DNA of 64,000 nt from Amphiura filiformis (Eukaryota > Echinodermata > Ophiuroidea > Amphilepidida > Amphiuridae), in assembly GCF_039555335.1 (NCBI RefSeq), contig NC_092635.1, positions 47,946,052 to 48,010,051 on the forward strand, read 5' to 3'. The number at the start of each line of letters is the position of its first letter. Position 1 is the stretch's first letter. The notes under the pieces were generated by a model, which was not told the origin of the DNA, ran no database searches, and saw only the letters and a program-made list of their open reading frames with translations. This document shows, piece after piece, positions 46,624-58,799 of this stretch. The position numbers and the translations under genes are program-made.

Positions 46624-49600
46624 ATGTCTGCTTTAATAGCTATGCCTCCAGTACATGACTTTTGACTCATAATAAAATCACAAACATTGGCAACTTTTAA
46701 TCATGTTAATAGATTGGGCATTCCATGTGTAGCCATTCTGTTTTCAGAATTGGAAAGAAAAAGTGCAAGGTATACTAACATAATGTGTACTAAGCATGCA
46801 GACATGCTAAACTGAACAACAAAATAAAAAGTTTGATGGCCAAATATGACCAATTCCAGAACCCATAACAGTGTCAGGTAAACAATACAAAAGTACAATG
46901 GAACAATTGAAGAAAATCACTGTGTGCACTGTGGACATAAGCACACTCAGAATTAAGTATGTGAATGTTGCTATCTTCAGTAGATAGCAGATGCCTGTCC
47001 CAGCCCAACGCTAGTGCTATGGATGCTAAAGCTTAAACAATTTTCCACAAAATGTCAAGAGTGCCCCACAGATCATGGAAAATTAGTTTTTCAAGCTTCC
47101 AATATTGGCCCTTCAGAGCCATACCACACCTAAAATAGAGAAATATGGTTGATGACACAATTCCTGTTTGATGACATGACAGCAGTGGCCTATCTCAGTT
47201 CTTCAAATTAAAGAAAATAATTGAAAAAATATAACTGCCTGAAAATTCTAAAATATTTTGTTCTCATCATATTATAAATAAGGGCAATTCATGGGTAACT
47301 AATTGGACACTATTAGAGCGAAAATGCCTTCTTTAAGTCACTTTGAAAACAATTATAAGGCTTTGTAGAAATACCAAATTGGTCAATAATATAATATTAA
47401 CATAAATTCTACGGATTTTGAACAAATGGCAATTTAATGACAAAATATTAACCTTGTCCATATACATGTATAGGCACACTTTTTCTCATATTCTTTGACT
47501 ACCTACATCTCAGTCATTTTAAGGAAATGTAGATTTGAGGCAAGAAAAGAAACCTTTAATCGTTAGCTTTAATAAATTGAAAAAAAAATATTTCCCCTCA
47601 ATCGGCTCACAACTTTTGAAGATATGCTGCTTTTAAGAAATGTACACCTTTTCCCCTCTGTCCACGGAGGATCTAGGAGGTTTGGCTACTTTAAAGATTA
47701 AAAATGAACACAAATATAATGCATGAATATCAAACATTACTCAATGATAACTTTATAAAATAACAACTTTATTTAGGGAATGGGCTTTACCGATGGGCTT
47801 ATGGGCTATGGAATTTGTTACGTGTCATAATTGTGGGCAAAATGGATGTGGGGTAATTACTTATTTATTTGGTTATTTATGCCTTTGTTTATTATGTTTC
47901 TTACTTTCTTACTTTGTTGTTTCTTGCTTTCTTTTTATTTACAACATAAGTCATTTCTCTTTTTGGGATAAAAGGTAGCCCTGAAAAAGGCTGTTTGGGT
48001 TGTCTTTGGTTCTTCTGAAGTGAATTTACTGTGCTGCTCTGCCCTCTACCTGGTTGCCTTCTTGACAAATACCTGTTTCAGCCCTGGTCCTCATTGCATC
48101 AATCGCGTGGCATAGCAATACTTGTGAATGCAGCAGTAATACGGTTGCGAAGATATTTGAGTTGGAGGCTAGCTGATCCTCGCTCATAGACGTCGCTTTG
48201 GATGTTGCCCCAATGGATGATCTTGCAGACCATTCCAAAGCCAAACCTCATCCGTGTACCGAGTGAAAAACGGGGACATTATCTTCATATAATTATTTTG
48301 GTTTATTTAAGCTAACGATTAAAGGTTTCTTTACCTACCAAAATATATTTGATCACCTTTTCAGAAATAGGAGAAAAAGAGGGTGCAATGAGGGTTCTGG
48401 TTTTTTTTTTTTTTGGGGGGAGACACCCTGTACCATTATAGATCTTTCAACTTCAGAATGTTAATATGTGAAAATATGACTCACCTAAATTGACATGCAG
48501 CCTGATGCGGAGGCATAAGTTTTCCAATATTGATCGATATGCATGAAATATAGGTCACTACATGTAGGTTACAAAAAAGTAAGGGGGAAATAAAGCACTG
48601 GCATTTGAAAGGAGCAAGGGGCTTGTCACCCAGGATTCAAGAAGGGGGATTTTGTTTGTTTGCTTTATTTCTTCTTTAACCTGGGACACTCATTCAGTTG
48701 AAAACACAATTAATCATCTGTTCTTCCTTGAGGCCCAGGGGAAACTAGACTCAGCCAACTATGAGCAATCACTCTGTCCATCCCAGAGAGATGGAGAGTA
48801 TTCTGCAAGATGGTTCTGAACCAGTAAACCATAATAAATGGCGACAACCTCAGAGAGGAACAATGTGGATTCCGAAGAGCTCCAGAGATATATATGATAA
48901 TGATATGTTGTTTGTCATATGGACGATTATAGAATTAGCAAGGGAAATATGAATGCCAATTCACTGGAATTTTCTTTCTACTGACTTCCCAGCACATGTG
49001 TCAAGATGAGACGGTGAAGATTTTTTTTCACTTATATTATAAAAAAATATCAGCCTGAAATAAAACATCCCATTTTGTTGTTGTGATTTAATTTTGGGCA
49101 ATTGATATGGTTTGGGTATATTGTTAAATTGCCCCCACATTGTAGAACAACTCCCATTCCATTCCAAGTCTGTACCAGAATGACTTCAATGTCTTGAGAC
49201 AATTAGGACGACCACCAACAAGACAGAAAGGCCATGTGTTGCACTGTTCAGGAATGTCTATAGGTGGTCAAAAGGTCCAGTTGTTATTTAGGCACGCCGG
49301 AATGGAGAAGAATGACTGAAAAGAGGGCGAGGGCGGGGCGAGGGGACCCAGGCTCAGGATCAGGCAAGTTGAAGTATAAGAGATGAACATGTCCCTCTTT
49401 TAAATAATATTAAAATATTATTTAATTGCATTGCTTGGAACAAGAAAGTAGCAAATGCTTACATTTGTCTGTGGTCATGGTGGACATTGGTGGCAGGCCT
49501 CTAAATGATACCAATTAGGTTGCTCTTCCGCAACTATCAATATGATCAAACTTATTCATTGCATGGCAGGAGGGGCAGAGGCCAGAGTGGGGGATGGGGG

Positions 49601-50715
49601 AAACTTCAAACCCTACAACATTTTATAAGATTCTATAGGTGTAATATTTACCACATATCATAGGGGTTATTTTTACTCCATTTCTAAGGGTAATTTTACT
49701 ACAAAAACCAGCAAAATGTTTTGAAATATGGTCCCACGTTGTTTAAAGATTTCTTTCAAGTACCCTGTTTTTGGACTAATTTACCCCCACTTGAAAATTA
49801 CATGTGCATGCTATACTTTTTTTTAATGTTTATATTTAGTATGGATTTAGGATTAGGTCTATTGTTTAGGCATCAGTGTTAGGGTTAGGATTATGTTTAG
49901 GATTAGGGCCATTGTTAGGGTTAATATTTTGGCGATATTATTAAAAAGGACAGTTACAACTCAAAAGGCGTTCATTGGTACTGAGATACTGGTTATTAAA
50001 GAACTTACTGACTACCTATTAAAACCTCATTCTCAACTACATAATGAGGTTTAGTTGTAAGATTTCACCAGCAATTTAATATAACTAGTCATGAGATATT
50101 AGGCCGTTTTTAGATTAGGCTTACATAATACATGATAGATTTGTCCTGGGATGACATATGCTACACATTTCAATTTTTGCTGCATAAACCTACTGCCCAT
50201 ACTAGTATGAGATAATTTTACATAGGCTAACCATGTCTCCATCAGCAATTTTGATGTCAATGTGGATATTTTTCCAGTTGATCATGTGCTCACACAATGT
50301 TATATTTGGTTGGGATTCCAAATCTTACATACCATTTCATGCACATTTGTATGATGATGGTTAGATAGCTTTGATTGAGAAAGTCATAAAATATATTAAA
50401 ATTACGTATGGTTTTTGAACACACTGTATCCACAGATCCTGATTTCCAGGATATGTGCTGTATCTCAGCAAGGCAACATAACTCATTATTGAAGTTTGAT
50501 TTTTTTTTGAAAGCCTACAATGTTCTTAGCACATTGGTTTTAACACAAGAAGTTTTGATGGGGGTAAATAATTGAGAAGAACAAAATTGTGTACTTTTTG
50601 AACCAAAATTTAACTTATCCACCCTATATGATATTTGCAAGAATAGTTTCTTTATTCTAGAGAATCCCCTATTCTGAATGTCCACTCCTAAAAAGAAACA
50701 AGGGGTCTTTTTCTT
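46624..50715. other. Gene-free region
   Basis: No convincing exon was found. A minus-strand frame of 72 codons at 48026-48244 has balanced composition but no family I recognise; it could be a retrotransposon scrap. Poly(T)/G runs occur at 48400-48420 and degenerate telomere-like words at 49850-49925. Confidence 0.4.
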
Positions 50716-50933
50716 GTGAATTCTTATGACAGCGTTCAAGCTTTGACTTACGTTTGGTGGACAGAATGGAGAAAACTTAAAGTGAAAGATATCCTACTTT
50801 AAAGGAACTTTTTCTCTGGCGAAATTTTGCATAGAAACTGAATCTGACATAAAAATGCATAATTATCAACTTAAAAATTTTCCCCATACCACTGTAGCCT
50901 ACAGGCATATTTCTGCCCAAAATCCTCAAATTT

Positions 50934-51072
50934 GAGCGAAAATAAGTCCTTCAAAATGGAGATACTTAGGGCTAAACAAAAAACATGTTGCTCTAGAGAA
51001 AGGTATTGGTTAGAGCAACATGTTCTTTGTTTAGCCTTACACCTCCCAGTTTTGAAGGACTTATCTTTTTAG
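50934..51072. repeat. Hairpin sequence
   Basis: The arms ggctaaacaaaaaacatgtt, gctcta and the inverse agagcaacatgttctttgtt, tagcc face each other across a 15-base loop; outer words ataagtccttcaaaa / ttttgaaggacttat extend it. Confidence 0.8.
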
Positions 51073-51641
51073 CAAAATCCATGACTTTTTTCACGCCCTC
51101 AAAATTCTTAGGGGTGGGGGTAGCATATTGCAAGTTATTTCCTTTTCTGTAAATCTAGCTTACTTATTTGTTATATCACTATTTAGCTATTGAAATACTA
51201 AGCAAAAAGACACTTAAAACATCCCTATAGCTCATACCATTGTGGAGATATGGCATTTTCAAATCGAAAATGAGGCGAATATTATACTTTTTTCCAAATC
51301 AATTGTCACCCGAACCCTCAACTTTGTACCCCTGCTATGAAGATAAAGAAATATATGGATCCCATTCAATGCTTTTAATATCACAATTGTACCCTTGTTA
51401 CACAATTAGCATAGAAAATTAGGCACTATTTGATAGTTTTCATGTTTATACACTCAGAGGAAGTTAGCAAGTCCAAATTTTTGTCACCCCAAAACGGCCA
51501 TTTTCGGCCAAAATTGGAAAAAAATGAATTTTTCTCAAAATCAGTGAAAAATAAGGGGTTTTAAGTGCCAAAATCTGACAATATGTGACATTTTACCCCT
51601 AAAACATTTAAGTAATCAAGAATTTTGACTGTTTTCACCCC

Positions 51642-52710
51642 TAAGGGACCGCTCATTATTAATGTGGGGGGGGGGCCGGGAAAAATGTAGGGGGGTTATG
51701 TGATTTTCACTATGACAAACAGGGGGGGGGTTATATGATTTTATTTTTCCTGATAGGGGGGTCATGTGAAATTTAATAGTCATTCACTATTATTTAATAC
51801 CAAGTATCCTGGAAGGTCTTGCATAGGTCTAGTAACAATATCAATCATACCATTCATAATTGTCTAATGACTTATTCGCACAAATTTGTTCCCTTTTTGC
51901 ACCATATTTCACCATTTTAGCTTCAATAGGGCAAAAAATTGCGCGCTTCGCGCGCATTTGAACCATAAACATAGTCAACGGCCAAATTGTGCTGGATTCA
52001 ATTTTATACATGTACTTCAAGAAATTATTTCTTTTGCCTACCCCATCTCCCCAATGTCAAAAAAGAAATCTATGTCACATGCTACACACACAAACCACTC
52101 AAACACTCCTCACCATATGACGACCCCACCTGCAAGCACACACCTATAAATTTTCTCACCAAAAGTAGATCTATTGATAGGCGTAGATCCCAGGGGATGG
52201 GGGCAGTAAATCCCCCAATATTTTGCCAAGGCCGGGGTGGTCCATACAATCCCCCCCCCCACCCATGCTGAGGCCTGTAGGTCTATGTGGGTTTCTGACC
52301 AAATTAACCTTATATTTGGCCATTTTAGTCCAAAAATTGCACATTTTTGTGCACTTCGCATGATTTTATTCCACTTTTGCACCACATTTCATCAGTTTAG
52401 CTTCAAAATGACAAAAATTTTCACGCGCTTCGCGCGCATTTCTACAATTAACTTATTTTGTCGCCAAAAGGAGCTGTATTCACTATGACTATGAAAGAAA
52501 TATTTTCAAACCCCATCCCCCATGTCAAAATCCCAATATCTGACTGAATTAATATTGAAGTTTGCTTGAAGGGGTGGGGGGGGGGCTTATGTGATTTTGT
52601 TTGATTCAATAGGGGGTTACGTGAAATTGATTCATCGCAATAGGGGGGGTTAGGTATTTTTCACCCATAAAGCTCAACTTTTTCCCGCGTTAATAATGAA
52701 CGGTCCCTAA
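51642..52710. mobile_element. Foldback/TIR element, AGGGACCGNTCATTATTAA termini
   Basis: The left end agggaccgctcattattaat and the right end gcgttaataatgaacggtcc, ct are inverted. G-rich words (ggggggttatgtgatttt) occur just inside each end. The middle has tandem words gcgcgcttcgcgcgcatttg and accatatttcaccattttag in two diverged copies. No transposase was recognised. Confidence 0.75.
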
Positions 52711-52764
52711 ATACTTTTTTCACACTTTGTCCGCCAAACGTAAGTCAAAGCTTGAACGCTGTCT

Positions 52765-53357
52765 TATGTCTTCTTTAGGGTTTTTAGAATAATAACCGGT
52801 GGGGGGGGTAATTCCCACTCCTAAAAAAGGGGACATTTTTCTTGGGAATTCCCATGTCTTCTTTAGGGTTTTGAAAAAAATAAAACAATGGCCGATTTGG
52901 TGGACTTTCCACTCCTAAAAAGGTGTCTTTTCTTGGGAATTCCCATGTCTTCTTTAGGGTTTCCAGAATAATGACAACCCCTTTTGGAGGAAAATTTGCA
53001 CTCCTAAAAAAGGCAAAAGGGGACTAAAGAAGACATGTAAATTTGTACCATAATGTTTTGGGAATTCCCATACTAAAATTATATCCGAAATAATGGGAAT
53101 TCCCATTTTGGAAAAAAAATGCTTAAAAAAATGGGAATTCCCAGTGTCCCTAAAGAAGACATGCAAATTTTTGCCAAAATTTTTGGGAATTCCCAAGCCT
53201 AAAAAGGCGTCTTTTTCTTGGGAATTCCCATGTCTTCTTTAGGGTTGTGAGAATAATGGCCATTTTTTTTGGGAATTCCCAGAGCAAAAAATGGTGAAAT
53301 TTTTTGGGAATCCCATGTCTTCTTTAGGGGGTGTGCCTTTAATTTCTGGAATAGCCC
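52765..53357. repeat. GGGAATTCCC array, block 2 (8 palindromes)
   Basis: Perfect GGGAATTCCC occurs at 52844, 52935, 53060, 53095, 53133, 53185, 53220 and 53271, with connecting words cccatgtcttctttagggtt. The block ends tttaatttctggaatagccc, the inverse of the start of block 1 at 41480. A degenerate gggaatccc sits near 53306. Confidence 0.9.
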
Positions 53358-53559
53358 ATTAAGCGAATCATTCGACACGGGTTCTAATTTTTAGATTAAT
53401 ATAATAATTGTCATGATATACATATCAGAAAGTGGCTCATTACTATCATAATTGTCAAGGTTTCGTGCACAAATTGACAAAGTAAGAGGAATCAGTGAAA
53501 TACTATATGAATATATATTTTTTTTCCACAAAAACAGGTTTTTAAGCAGGTGAGATAAT

Positions 53560-53628
53560 TATAGTAGTCGCCCGGGATTTGAACCGGTGATCTACTCTAG
53601 GTTTATATTATTCCTATATGCTTTAACT
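53560..53628 (-). pseudogene. tRNA-like 3' half
   Basis: Minus strand carries CACCGGTTCAAATCCCGGGC, a good T-arm/B-box, after a plausible anticodon-arm region (gcatataggaataatataaa, cctagag). The 5' half and the acceptor stem are not convincing, so this is a tRNA pseudogene or SINE fragment. Confidence 0.4.
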
Positions 53629-53884
53629 GCACTTATAACTTGATTGATCGGTGTCTCGGTGAAATTTTCTGTGTTAAATTATTTTCCGGACGGACCTTTG
53701 AAGTTTTTTTTAATGACTCTTTAAAATAATCCAAATCTGTCAAAAAATTGCAATTTTGTTTTCGCGTGCTTTATTTATTATTATTATTTTGCTATTAAAC
53801 GTGCACACAAAAACAGAATCCCCCAAACCAAAAATATGCCGTAGAACATGTTTTTTTGTTCATCACCATGTCTAAATCAACATG

Positions 53885-55870
53885 GCGTAGTGTGGGATAT
53901 CTTCAGTAGATAGCAACCAATGTTTAAAATAAGATACCTGTAGAAGATACCTTGAAGCAATGTAATATGAGATATCTTCAGTAGCTAGCAACATAACCAA
54001 TGCTTAAAATGAGATATACCTTTAGCAGATATAGAAAACCTTGATGCAATGTTTAAAATGAGATACCTTTAGAATATAGCAAACTTTGATGCAATGTTTA
54101 AAATGAAATATAGCAAACTTTGATCTCATGCAATCTTATTTGAGCTATCTTCAGTAGATAGCAACATAAAAATGTTTGAAATGAGACACTTTAGAAGATA
54201 GTAAACCTTGATGCAATCTATGGGCTATCTTCAGTAGATAGCAACATAACCAATGTTTAAAATGAGATATCTTTAGAAGATAGCAAAACATTGATGCAAT
54301 CTAATTTGAGCTATCTTCAGTAGATAGCAACATAAACGATGTTTAAAATGAGATATCTTTAGAAGATAGCAAACTTTGATGTAATCTAAATCGAGCTATC
54401 TTCAGTAGATAGCAACATAAACAATGTTTAAAATGAGATATCTTTAGAAGATAGCAAACCTTGATGCAATCTAATTTGAGCTATCTTCAGTAGATATCAA
54501 CATAAACGATATCTAAAATGAGATATCTTTTAGAAGATAGTAAACCTTGATGCAATCTAATTTGAGCCATCTTCAGTAGATAGCAACATAAATCATGTTT
54601 AACTCTTTCCACGCGGGTGTCGACTGCAGACGACAAATTAAAAAATGTCAGAATTGTAATTTTTCATTACCATATTTGGAATCAGCATGAAAAATGCATT
54701 GAAATGAGTACAAACAAGCCTAGTATTGGTTCAGTGGTTCTTTAGATAGCACTTGATATTTTGAGAAAATATCTCAAAATTTGGAGTTTTTATGTTGAAG
54801 GCTATATAATAGCTAGCACGCAGAGCACATGAGATACCTTGAGAAGATAGCAAACGTTGATGCAATCTAATTTGAGCTATCTTCAGTAGATAGCAACATA
54901 AACAATGTTTAAAATTAGATACCTTGAGAAGATATCAAACCTTGATGCATGCAATTTAATAAGCTATGTTCAGTAGATAGCAACATAAAAAAATGTTTAA
55001 AATGAGACACCTCTAGAAGATAGCAAACCTTGATGTAATCTAATTTGAGCTATCTTCAGTAAATAGCAACATAAATAATGTTTAAAATGAGATACCGTTA
55101 GAAGATAGCAAACCTTAATGCAATATAATTTAAAATATCTTCAGTAGATAGCAACAGAAACAATGTTTTAAATGAGATACCTTTAGAAAATAGCAAACCT
55201 TGATGCAATCTAATTTGAGCTATCTTCAGTTATTAGCAACATAAATAATTTTTTTTAAATGAGATACCTTCAAAAATGAGATACCTCTAGAAGATAGCAA
55301 ACCTTGATGCGATCTAATTTGAGCTATCTTCAGTAGATAGCAACATAAACAATATTTAAAATGAGATACATTTAGAAGATAGCAAACCTTGATGCAATCT
55401 AATTTGAGCTATCTTCAGTTATTAGCAACATAAATAATTTTTTTTAAATGAGATACCTTCAAAAATGAGATACCTCTAGAAGATAGCAAACCTTGATGCG
55501 ATCTAATTTGAGCTATCTTCAGTAGATAGCAACATAAACAATATTTAAAATGAGATACATTTAGAAGATAGCAAACCTTGATGCAATCTAATTTGAGCTA
55601 TCTTCAGTTATTAGCAACATAAATAATTTTTTTTAAATGAGATACCTTCAAAAATGAGATACCTCTAGAAGATAGCAAACCTTGATGTAATCTAATTTGA
55701 GCTATCTTCAGTAGATAGCAACATAAACAATATTTAAAATGAGATACATTTAGAAGATAGCAAACCTTGATGCAAGCTAACGTGAGTTATCTTCAGTAGA
55801 TAGCAACATAAATAATGTTGAAAATGAGATACCTTTAGAAGATTTTGTTAAAATATGCAGACCTTAGCAA
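53885..55870 (+). repeat. 85-bp dimeric hairpin satellite, about 20 copies
   Basis: Each unit joins two similar halves of about 42 bp. Half A has gctatcttcagtagatagc, then aacataaacaatgtttaaaa. Half B has gagatatctttagaagatag, then caaaccttgatgcaatctaa. Both halves carry an ATCTT-NNNN-AGAT type hairpin. Three adjacent larger repeats of about 180 bp (55240-55800), with an extra copy of the half-B word, show later amplification. The array is broken by a dispersed repeat at 54602-54832. Confidence 0.92.
54602..54832 (+). repeat. Dispersed GTCGACTGCAGACGACA repeat inside the satellite, copy 4
   Basis: It contains gtcgactgcagacgac, caaacaagcctagtattggt and tcaaaatttggagttttta. Satellite units stand directly on both sides, so it inserted into an existing array. 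Confidence 0.8.
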
Positions 55871-55993
55871 CAAAACAATCAGACATTGTCTATCTTTAAG
55901 ATAACAGTGTACATTAATGTGAGTTAGTTTCCTGCTATCTTCAGAAGATAGCAGAAAATATCCAATCTGTCATTAACAACATTTAGATTGCAA

Positions 55994-56150
55994 TGGGCTC
56001 TTCCAGTTGAAATTCATACACTCCCTATGGAAGACATGACCTTAATCTCCTACACAGGGAGTGTGAATTTCAAATGGGGTTACCTGAATGGGTGACTCTG
56101 TGTGGGAGATTCAGATTTTATCTTCCACAGGGGTGTATAGATTTCAACTA
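55994..56150. repeat. TTGAAATCCATACACC-family foldback, internally deleted
   Basis: The left half is intact (tgggctcttccagttgaaat, tggaagacatgaccttaatc); the right half is shortened after ggtgactctgtgtgggagat. Confidence 0.65.
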
Positions 56151-57295
56151 AAAATTAATGATATAAATATTTCAATAGACTGAAAGGAGCATATAAACAA
56201 GAGCTGATATATAAATTGCTTCAGAAAATGGCAACGTTAACACGATATAGGCCTATGCTCTGTTACAGAGTATACCCTTCTAGATAGCAACCTTAAAACA
56301 AATTAGATTAGAGTAAGCTTTCTTTAGTATAGATAGCAGTAAAAAAGATAGTAATAATTATTGATATACGATCGGATCAGAAACATTTTGAAGAGCGCGA
56401 TGTGAAGAAATAAGGTTAGCCATCTTCAGTAGATATCTCATAGAAAATAGCAATGTTAACACAATAATAGATGTCAATAGATAGCAGGATAAACACGATC
56501 TAAACTAGACCTTTATGCACGATTTAGTCTAAGCTATCTTCAGTAGATAGCATTGAACACGAAGTCTGACATTAAATCTCTTTTATCAAATATGAATACG
56601 ATCGGATTAGTTCAGAAATGTGTGAAAACATGATTTTTAAAGTCAAAAGACTCGAAACGTTTATAACTAATGTTAACCTTATTTCAGACTGTGTTTCTTT
56701 TCAATGTGTATAGATGTCGTTTCAAATAATGTCCATGACTCCAATAAATGCCTTCTCGTAAAAGTATTACTTTATGGAATTATGTCCTATATTCTATACA
56801 ATAGTTAGATACTCCACTGTGACTTGTTTTAAAGAAACAAAAACGCATATATATACTCAAAACAGTAAGTGCATGCTAATAAGACTAAAGTGCAATGAAA
56901 CATGCCACTGATTACCTTTTTGGATTTTTGTCAAAATGTGACCTACAATTTTCGCCAAATTCCGCTGCACAATAACTGTGCCTCCTTTGATATTTGGCTC
57001 ATAAAGGACCAATACCAATGACATGAACATTTGAAATGAACATTTTTGTTATTCTTTCATTTACTTGTTTTGGTTTTCAGCTCTCGCAAAAACAAAATAA
57101 CTTTAACAATAAACTACTTTAGATAAATGTAATATTCAACAGATATTCATATAGAACTTAACAAAGTAAAGTTTCTCTTATGAGAAATAGCTCCTAAAAG
57201 AAAAAAAACCGATTATACTTACAGTCAAATTAATTACTTTTATTATTTCCAAACGAAAAAAACATCAATATCTTGAATATAGCACGGATGCTTAC
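56151..57295. other. Gene-free DNA with scattered satellite hairpins
   Basis: Isolated words such as gctatcttcagtagatagc recur near 56410, 56480 and 56530 without forming an array. No coding exon was seen. Confidence 0.4.
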
Positions 57296-57560
57296 CTTCT
57301 AAGTTGCCAAAATAACAATCATCAAACAATTCCCGGTTTCGATATCAGAGTCCACGTGCGAACCACACGCCTCATTCACTAGCATGAACTGTTGCACGCT
57401 TTCCGCGAGAGTTCCACGCGACCGCAGTCTGTTGATGATAGCGGTAATATGCGGTGGTTGATCTTTGGTGAGAGAGAAGTCGCTTGCCAGTTGCTATCAG
57501 CAGTAGCACGCTGTGGTGGTAGCTCAGTTATAGACACAAAAATCCTCGCTCATTCAATGT
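57296..57560 (-). other. Candidate non-coding first exon (minus strand)
   Basis: A GC- and CpG-richer island than its surroundings ends on the minus strand in AACTTAGAAG followed by gtaagc, a good splice donor at 57295. No long frame is present. It could be an upstream 5' UTR exon of SKOR, 22 kb away, or of another minus-strand gene, or chance. The 5' boundary given is arbitrary. Confidence 0.2.
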
Positions 57561-57599
57561 CACTCACTATTGTCAATCTTACAATCAACGAGCTTGTGA

Positions 57600-58467
57600 T
57601 GGTTAAGAAGGCGTGACATTTATCTAATACAAAATATGAAAAGAATCACTTTTAAACTTTTTATGTAATTAGTGTTCTGTGAGAGGGCGTTTTATTCAAT
57701 CTTCAACAAATTAATTAGCATAATGTTGAAATAAATTCATGCCGGTGGTAAGGTGATTAGTTATAGCGGTAAAATACGTACAACATCTGGCTGGCTAGGC
57801 GATTTGAAAAATAATATATTTGTGATCGTCTGCGCAGAAACTATATATAATTATTAATAATATGACAATAATGATACTGTGATTGGTTGAATAACTTGTA
57901 CGTGTACTGAAGCTTAAATTCGAAGAATAAAATCTGATTATAGTGATAACATTATAACATTATCATGAGTCAAAGTTGGGTTGGGCTCTAATTTGTTCAA
58001 CATTAATGTTCAGATGTCTTTGTTGCGGTTGTTTTTTGTAATCATGTTTGTCTGTTTACTTTATTTGCAAAATGCGGGAATTTCTATGTACATTTCAAAC
58101 AATATTTTAGATGTCGTATGGGGACTGATTATTATTGTCCATGAGTGTTGCTGATACCAGCTGCATGTCTTCAGTAGATAGCATCTTATATGCAGTAACA
58201 TCAAGAAGTGCATGTATGATACATCCAGGTTTGGAAATTTTGTTTGGTGATTGGGCAGTCACTCATTATGGAAAAGTTTACAGCGCAATCAAAATGTGTT
58301 TGTAAATGGGGATCGCAATAGCTATCTTCAGTAGATAGCAAAGTGGCCTGGAATATATAAGTGGCCGCGGGTACGATTAACAGGCATGATTTCAGTCGAC
58401 AAGTTCGCGTATATTTTTTCCTCAAAATAGTTTGAAAAGCAACATGTGTGTTTTTAATGATCTTAAA
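57600..58467. other. Gene-free AT-rich DNA
   Basis: No exon seen. Two isolated satellite hairpin words occur near 58165 and 58322. Confidence 0.4.
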
Positions 58468-58582
58468 AGATGACTTTTTATTTATTTATTTTTTTAAATT
58501 TTTTTTATATATTTTTTTAATATTTTTTATTTATTTATTTATTTCTGTATTTCTTTATTTCTTTAATTATTTATTTATTTGT

Positions 58583-58649
<67 letters not shown>

Positions 58650-58705
58650 TCCGTTCATTTATTTATTTATTTATTTATTAGTTAGTTAGTTAGTTAGTTA
58701 GTTAG

Positions 58706-58774
<69 letters not shown>
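58468..58774 (+). repeat. (TTTA)n then (GTTA)n microsatellites
   Basis: Irregular T-rich DNA passes into a run of ttta units (to about 58678), which switches abruptly to gtta units up to about 58774. A frame of isoleucine, tyrosine, leucine and phenylalanine over it is not a gene. Confidence 0.95.
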
Positions 58775-58775
<1 letters not shown>

Positions 58776-58799
58776 TGTTTGGTTTTTTGGTTGTTGTTT

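Larger units (their letters stand above)
50720..52763. repeat. Long inverted-repeat pair enclosing other foldbacks
   Basis: The words gacagcgttcaagctttgac, ttacgtttgg at 50730-50760 recur inverted at 52732-52763 (ccaaacgtaagtcaaagctt, gaacgctgtc). Within lie a hairpin at 50934-51072 and an element at 51642-52710. Confidence 0.7.

Noticed and set aside
48026..48244. 72-codon minus-strand frame as a gene
   Set aside because: Balanced composition but no recognised family, no splice signals and no neighbours; possibly a transposon scrap.
53885..55870. CRISPR-like array
   Set aside because: The parts between the hairpin words are themselves repeated, so there are no spacers; the genome is animal.
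58448..58681. Small membrane protein rich in Ile, Tyr, Leu and Phe
   Set aside because: It is a TTTA microsatellite read in one frame.
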